This document shows, in pieces, positions 60,293 to 64,000 of a DNA stretch of 64,000 nucleotides. The notes under the pieces were generated by a model. It saw nothing but the letters and a program-made list of their open reading frames with translations, was not told where the DNA came from and made no database searches. The stretch comes from JBKCUI01 sp052161605 (GTDB taxonomy: Bacteria > Planctomycetota > Planctomycetia > Pirellulales > Pirellulaceae). The stretch lies in assembly GCA_052161605.1 (NCBI GenBank), contig CP197409.1; one strand, written 5' to 3'. Each line of letters begins with the position of its first letter. Position 1 is the stretch's first letter. The position numbers and the translations under genes were made by a program.

Positions 60293-62122
60293 TCATTCCT
60301 CGTAGGTGGATGGCAGTTGATATGATACGTGCTCCATGCAAAGTGAATGCTGGACGAAAGCAAGTGCCGAGACGATGTTTTTGTCAACCATCCCGATAAT
60401 TCGTTTAGCTTGCACATCTCGCAATACACCGTTCCATTCCAGAGTCGCCCATGAACAGGATCGTTTTGGTTTGGAAAGACTCTGCGCTTCGATCGAGTAC
60501 TCTAAGACGACAGCCGCAGGTTGATACAATTTGAACTCTTCGAACGGTTCTAACGTCGTGCCGTGGACGATGCAAACGTAGCTCGGAGCCTCATTACAAG
60601 CCCAAACTCCCGTGTGAACCGCAAGCGACCCGCCATCGGCAGAAAATCGAATCGACTGGATAGGCTGATCCCATTTGGCTCGCGCATGTATACTCCCCGA
60701 ATCGATATCCCAACGAATAATATTTCCTTGCGAGTCCGAGCTGACCAATCCGCTTTCAGGATGAAATGCAACACTCGTCACGGGTGCGACGTGCTGTCCA
60801 ATCAATGATACGGGAACAGCATCTTGCAGATCCCACAGTCGCAAACGTCCTTGACTATCCCCCATAATCACACGGCCGCTCGAAGGAATCTCTACCAGTG
60901 CCGTCAATTCGTCATGCGTGAACCGAACGGGTTTGCGTGTGCCGTTGTCAAGCGTTATACCTTTCCCCGCTTCAGCAACGATCTGAACCCCAGAAATTTG
61001 CAATCGAAAGTCGACCCACAATCGCTCGGGTTGCTTGTTCCAGAACCCCCTTGGGATCGGTGGTAATTCGTTATCGCTGGGCCATTGAAATCGATCTTCT
61101 ACAATGTTCAAAGCGGTACTCTCGTAGCGAACACCTTCACTGCCGCGAACCATACTAGCCGCAGCGTGTTTATTCGATACATCTCGGTTCCAGATAGAGA
61201 AAGACAACCCAGGGACTTCGGTAAAAACCGGATGAGCCAGCCAAAGAAGAGCGCAAAATACCAACGATGTCATCTTCCAGCCACTATGAGTCGGACTGGC
61301 TTGTGGGCGCATTAGCAGACTCAATCGCTCCTCTAAGCTTTCTGTGGGCTGCATGCCATTGGCTAGTCGTGGTATTCTCGCCTTGTGCTCGCTGACGTAA
61401 TCCACGACGCTGAGGAGCGTTTCTGCATAATCTCTTGGGGTGGTTCCAAGGACCCTGACGGCCCAAGCATCACAACAAGCCTCCTCATGGCGTTCCAATT
61501 GCCTGCGTCCAAAGTAAACTCCGGGAAACCACCAATAGATTGCAGTGACGATCCACTCTAGCCATCGAACCCAATGATCTCTTCGATAAAAGTGTGCTGC
61601 TTCATGCGCCAGAAATGCCTCGCGTTGCTGCTCGTTTAGAACACCCCACAATTCGTCTGGGCAAACAATGCTTGGTCGCCATAGGTCGCCAAAGAGCATA
61701 GGAGAAAGCCGCACAGGCAGCCGAACGACCTTAGGAAGATTACGCTTGGTTTCGCCGATTAGACGGGCTACAAATTCAGTCGCTTTGGTATCAACAACTC
61801 CCTGTTGTTGGATAATGCGAGCGAAACGAACGTAGCGAATCAGACCTTTCGCGACCAGTACAACAAACCCAAACACCCAAACGGATAACATAAGACTGCT
61901 GAATGATCGCCATAAACTTGCGAAGGAACTAAACGCATCGTAACTCGGCACATGAAGCGGGAACGAAGCAATGGGAGGCGTTACGAGCTTGATGAAGAAT
62001 ACAACCCATAGCAAGTGTGCGATAGCTGCTCTCTTTCCAGCACAACCGACAACGATAGCCAAGCCTCCTATAAGGCAAGCGATGAACAGGTTGCTGATGA
62101 TGATCGAGTAATCCATCGACAA
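60293..62122 (-). CDS. M56 (BlaR1-like) metallopeptidase fused to WD40 repeats
   Basis: 609 residues. Membrane helices at ~6-27, 33-52, 78-97, and ~185-205 flank the cytosolic zinc peptidase with HEAAH (H173, E174, H177) and the third ligand in ERHEEACCDAW. After another helix (~285-305) the C-terminal part (residues ~345-590) holds WD40-type blades (MGDSQGRLRLWDLQ and SSDSQGNIIRWDI). In BlaR1 the extracellular part is a penicillin-binding sensor; here WD40 blades replace it, so the signal is probably a protein. The BlaI-type repressor lies directly upstream. It is followed by the caspase-like gene 3 nt away. Confidence 0.88.
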   Translation of the reverse strand: MSMDYSIIISNLFIACLIGGLAIVVGCAGKRAAIAHLLWVVFFIKLVTPPIASFPLHVPSYDAFSSFASLWRSFSSLMLSVWVFGFVVLVAKGLIRYVRFARIIQQQGVVDTKATEFVARLIGETKRNLPKVVRLPVRLSPMLFGDLWRPSIVCPDELWGVLNEQQREAFLAHEAAHFYRRDHWVRWLEWIVTAIYWWFPGVYFGRRQLERHEEACCDAWAVRVLGTTPRDYAETLLSVVDYVSEHKARIPRLANGMQPTESLEERLSLLMRPQASPTHSGWKMTSLVFCALLWLAHPVFTEVPGLSFSIWNRDVSNKHAAASMVRGSEGVRYESTALNIVEDRFQWPSDNELPPIPRGFWNKQPERLWVDFRLQISGVQIVAEAGKGITLDNGTRKPVRFTHDELTALVEIPSSGRVIMGDSQGRLRLWDLQDAVPVSLIGQHVAPVTSVAFHPESGLVSSDSQGNIIRWDIDSGSIHARAKWDQPIQSIRFSADGGSLAVHTGVWACNEAPSYVCIVHGTTLEPFEEFKLYQPAAVVLEYSIEAQSLSKPKRSCSWATLEWNGVLRDVQAKRIIGMVDKNIVSALAFVQHSLCMEHVSYQLPSTYEE

Positions 62123-62134
62123 GCCCCCGGTACC

Positions 62135-62572
62135 CTATTTCTTATCGAGATCATCTAGCAGGTTTCGCAAACTCTGACGTTGCTTGGATGTAAATTTAGT
62201 CGACTTGACCAAGTACGACAACAGGGAGGTCAGGGCTCCATCACAAAGTTCGTCTGCTGTCGCTTGTAACCGCTGCGAGATCAGCTCGTCGCGTGTTAGA
62301 ATGGGGCGAAACAAGTGTGGCCAACAGCCCCGGTCTCTGTCCACGCAGCCCTTGTCCTCGAGACGCGACAAGAGTTTCTGGACCGTGCCGATGTCGGACG
62401 GAGTCTCTGCACCGTACAGCGTCCGCGATAGCTCTTTAGCCGTCTGCGCCCCTTGCTCCCAAAGCTGTTCCATGATGGCCAACTCTGCGGCAGTGACATC
62501 ACGAGGAGGGTTATTCAATTCCAAATCCTTGATGGGTTCGTGGATCAATTCTCGTAGTAGCGCGGCGCACAC
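62135..62572 (-). CDS. BlaI/MecI/CopY family repressor
   Basis: 145 residues from the GTG at 62572. Winged helix: DVTAAELAIMEQLWEQGAQT, AKELSRTLYG, DIGTVQKLLSRLEDKGCVDRD, with the C-terminal dimer domain rich in Leu. A TTG at 62518 preceded by AAGGA (reading LNNPPRDVTAAEL) would give a start closer to the usual one for the family. BlaI proteins are cut by the BlaR1-type peptidase to induce the operon; the M56 gene follows after 12 nt. An operator-like dyad overlaps the probable promoter. Confidence 0.88.
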   Translation of the reverse strand: MCAALLRELIHEPIKDLELNNPPRDVTAAELAIMEQLWEQGAQTAKELSRTLYGAETPSDIGTVQKLLSRLEDKGCVDRDRGCWPHLFRPILTRDELISQRLQATADELCDGALTSLLSYLVKSTKFTSKQRQSLRNLLDDLDKK

Positions 62573-62654
62573 GCCCGGACTCTGGGCCTTGCGTTCGACC
62601 CTAGTTTCCTACCGAATGTGTTCTCGCTGTGTTGCTCTCAATATATCATTTTTG

Positions 62655-62672
62655 ACAGTTTGTCTAAACTGT
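62655..62672. promoter_or_regulatory. Probable BlaI operator: 7-bp arms ACAGTTT/AAACTGT
   Basis: ACAGTTT-GTCT-AAACTGT, a perfect dyad of 18 bp. On the minus strand it covers the -35 (TTAGAC) of a promoter with -10 TATATT 16 nt further on (62641-62646). It lies about 83 nt upstream of the GTG start. The TACA/TGTA core of Bla boxes is replaced by ACAG/CTGT. Confidence 0.65.
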
Positions 62673-62822
62673 TTCCAGGGCAAAGTGATAAAATTTCCCA
62701 AAATGCCCAGGTTCGCTGCAAATTCATGACCGAAGTCCGACAATTAGGTCTGGAATCACGCGGTGGGGCCGAACTCAATGGCGGTATAATCCGTCTCTGA
62801 AACTTTCAATTGGGAGTTGTGC

Positions 62823-62854
62823 TCACTGTGCGTATCGTTCACTGTGCGTATCGT
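62823..62854. repeat. Exact 16-bp tandem duplication
   Basis: TCACTGTGCGTATCGT occurs at 62823-62838 and again at 62839-62854, just upstream of the nucleotidyltransferase gene. It could be a pair of regulator half sites or a simple duplication. Confidence 0.75.
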
Positions 62855-62890
62855 AACGCCTTAGAATAGAGTTTTGGAGTAATTAAGGCT

Positions 62891-63871
62891 GTGTCGGAAC
62901 CAATGATTTTTTCGGTGGGTACTCAAGTGGTGGTGAAAAAGGAGACCTATCATCCGAATCGTCGCATCGCACATCCTGCCGGATCCGTCGGGACAATCGT
63001 CCGTTCACCGCTTGATCGTTCCCATTCCTATCGCGTTCGATTCAACGACGGTTTTGAAGCCCCCGTGCGTCACGACCAATTAGTACGCCTATCCGAGTTC
63101 CAACGCATCCCCACCGAAGTGGATCTTTCCAAAGATCCCCAAGCCGCCCCCACCTCTCCACAACCTAACGAATCACTGGCCTCCACCACGTTCGAGTTAC
63201 AAGACCGGATTATCTACCGTTGCGTCATTGGTTCCCGTGCGTACGGTCTGGAGGATGACAACTCCGACACCGATCGCCGCGGTATCTACTTGCCTCCCGC
63301 GGAATTGCACTGGTCACTGTATGGAGTTCCCGAACAACTGGAAAACGATGCGGCACAAGAAGCATACTGGGAGATTCAAAAGTTTATCGTTCTAGCCCTC
63401 AAGGCGAACCCGAACGTGCTGGAGTGTCTCTATTCACCCATCGTCGAGTTCGCGACTCCATTAGCCCAGGAGTTGCTTTCGATACGAGAAGTGTTTTTGT
63501 CCAAGCTTGTGTTTCAAACTTACTCCGGTTACGTCGCGTCTCAGTTCAAAAAGATGCAGACAGATATTCGAAACCAAGGGCGAATCAAATGGAAGCATGT
63601 GATGCACCTCATTCGATTGTTGATATCAGGTATCGATGTTTTGCGGGAAGGCAAAGTGACTGTTAAGGTCGGCGCGGCTCGAGATCAATTGCTTGCCATC
63701 AAGCACGGGCAGGTATCCTTTTCGGATGCAGACGCATTGCGAAAGAGCTTGCAAGTCGAGTTCGAGCAAGCGTTCCAGGTGACGACATTACCGGATCGCC
63801 CTGACTACAATCAAGCAAATGCATTTTTGATCCGCGCCAGAAAACTGGCCATGCAAGAGCAACTCCCGTAG
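62891..63871 (+). CDS. Nucleotidyltransferase (COG3541-like) with N-terminal SH3-like domain
   Basis: 326 residues from the GTG at 62891 (MSEPMIFSVGTQVVVKK). Residues ~5-70 are an SH3-like barrel (VVVKKETYHPNRRIAHPAG, TIVRSPLDRSHSYRVRF). A linker of ~30 residues contains DLSKDPQAAP encoded by an 18-bp palindrome. Residues ~105-320 are the COG3541 nucleotidyltransferase: VIGSRAYGLEDDNSDTDRRG with GS and D-x-D motif, LECLYSPIVE, and helices to the end. Such proteins modify nucleic acids or proteins with nucleotides; the substrate is unknown. The stop codon lies inside a gene-end palindrome. A sister gene begins at 63954. Confidence 0.85.
   Translation: MSEPMIFSVGTQVVVKKETYHPNRRIAHPAGSVGTIVRSPLDRSHSYRVRFNDGFEAPVRHDQLVRLSEFQRIPTEVDLSKDPQAAPTSPQPNESLASTTFELQDRIIYRCVIGSRAYGLEDDNSDTDRRGIYLPPAELHWSLYGVPEQLENDAAQEAYWEIQKFIVLALKANPNVLECLYSPIVEFATPLAQELLSIREVFLSKLVFQTYSGYVASQFKKMQTDIRNQGRIKWKHVMHLIRLLISGIDVLREGKVTVKVGAARDQLLAIKHGQVSFSDADALRKSLQVEFEQAFQVTTLPDRPDYNQANAFLIRARKLAMQEQLP
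63121..63138 (+). repeat. 18-bp palindrome inside a coding sequence, copy e
   Basis: GGATCTTT-CC-AAAGATCC within the linker of the nucleotidyltransferase gene, preceded by GT and followed by CCCCA, like copy b at 56904-56921. It encodes DLSKD in the linker. So the repeat has entered a coding region at a domain border. Confidence 0.7.
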
Positions 63872-63889
63872 TGGAAGTTATTAAACTCC
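63868..63889 (+). repeat. Gene-end palindrome, copy c
   Basis: GTAGTGGAAGTT then ATT then AAACTCC (63868-63889). The 5' part is identical to copy a; one base is lost in the right arm. The TAG in it is the stop codon of the nucleotidyltransferase gene. Confidence 0.65.
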
Positions 63890-63926
63890 TGGTGTTTCCT
63901 TTGTTGTTAATCCTCCTATAGGTCCT

Positions 63927-63949
63927 GGATCTTGAACAAGATCCATTAC
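63927..63949 (-). repeat. Gene-end palindrome, copy d
   Basis: GGATCTTG-AA-CAAGATCC (63927-63944), read on the minus strand with GTAATGG as flank. It lies in the short gap between the two nucleotidyltransferase genes, with copy c at the other side. Confidence 0.7.
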
Positions 63950-63953
63950 GGCA

Positions 63954-64000
63954 ATGAATATTCCGTTTGACAAGATGATGAATCATGTGAGGTCGCACCC
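63954..64000 (+). CDS. Second nucleotidyltransferase gene, 5' end only
   Basis: The ATG at 63954 opens a frame MNIPFDKMMNHVRSH that runs off the window. The start with NHVRSHP resembles the beginning of COG3541 nucleotidyltransferases (motif SGAHLYG should follow in the next bases). It lies 82 nt after the first nucleotidyltransferase gene. Only 15 codons are seen. Confidence 0.5.
   Translation, partial: MNIPFDKMMNHVRSH

Noticed and set aside
1..64000. tRNA, rRNA or CRISPR loci
   Set aside because: I looked for the GTTCGAATC T-arm pattern, conserved rRNA stretches and regularly spaced direct repeats and saw none; a tool-based search would be needed to exclude a divergent tRNA.

Overview
The window looks like a piece of a planctomycete chromosome, most likely Pirellulales (relatives of Rhodopirellula, Blastopirellula or Pirellula). 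The reasons are a DUF1501 protein with a twin-arginine leader, a DUF6800 small basic protein, ExbB/ExbD-like triplets with Ser/Gly-rich partners, an M56 (BlaR1-type) membrane peptidase fused to WD40 repeats, a caspase-like secreted protein with EF-hand loops, and decayed planctomycete-type transposases. No tRNA, rRNA or CRISPR array was seen by eye.

Layout. 1-6.96 kb is a stress or electrophile-response block, all on the minus strand: alginate-export-type porin (cut by the window edge), amidohydrolase, ABM-domain membrane protein, isochorismatase-like hydrolase, MarR, DoxX, two pirins and a second MarR. Four near-identical dyads (TTACATGTAA) precede four of its transcription units, so it is probably a small MarR regulon. 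7.0-15.7 kb is an accessory island. It holds a strongly folded candidate RNA gene (about 7536-7755), two VapC-type toxin-antitoxin pairs, a three-gene zeta-toxin operon, an AbiE pair, two DUF2809 genes (one truncated), two copies of a long-hairpin repeat and several decayed transposase pieces.

15.7-37.8 kb is a signal-transduction block. On the minus strand are an Hpt protein, a REC-PAS-kinase, a CheB-CheR-PAS fusion, a hybrid PAS kinase and, at its far end, a REC-GGDEF-EAL protein. On the plus strand are a FixJ-like regulator and a full chemosensory operon: cheA (two Hpt, two CheW domains), cheW, a soluble triple-PAS receptor, cheY, cheR, cheY, cheB. Between them lies a CarH-like B12-domain regulator. 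No flagellar gene is present, so the pathway may serve a non-flagellar output. 37.9-40.4 kb is a second accessory patch: a decayed transposase, then two attC-like repeats, each directly followed by a small gene (DUF7010 and an unknown).

40.8-64 kb is mostly core genome. It carries a secreted repeat protein, rimI, an RHH protein, deoA, lnt, prs, a GlmU-N-like uridylyltransferase, a DUF6800 protein and a RidA protein. Next comes a proton-channel triplet (ExbB-like plus two MotB/ExbD-like proteins, only one with the channel Asp). An unknown 658-residue protein lies opposite a MoxR-type ATPase, followed by a DUF1501 protein. The window ends with a BlaI, M56-WD40, caspase-like and secreted-protein operon and two nucleotidyltransferases. 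An 18-bp palindrome recurs at gene ends in this last part and once inside a coding sequence. All functional statements come from reading the sequence; no database search was run.
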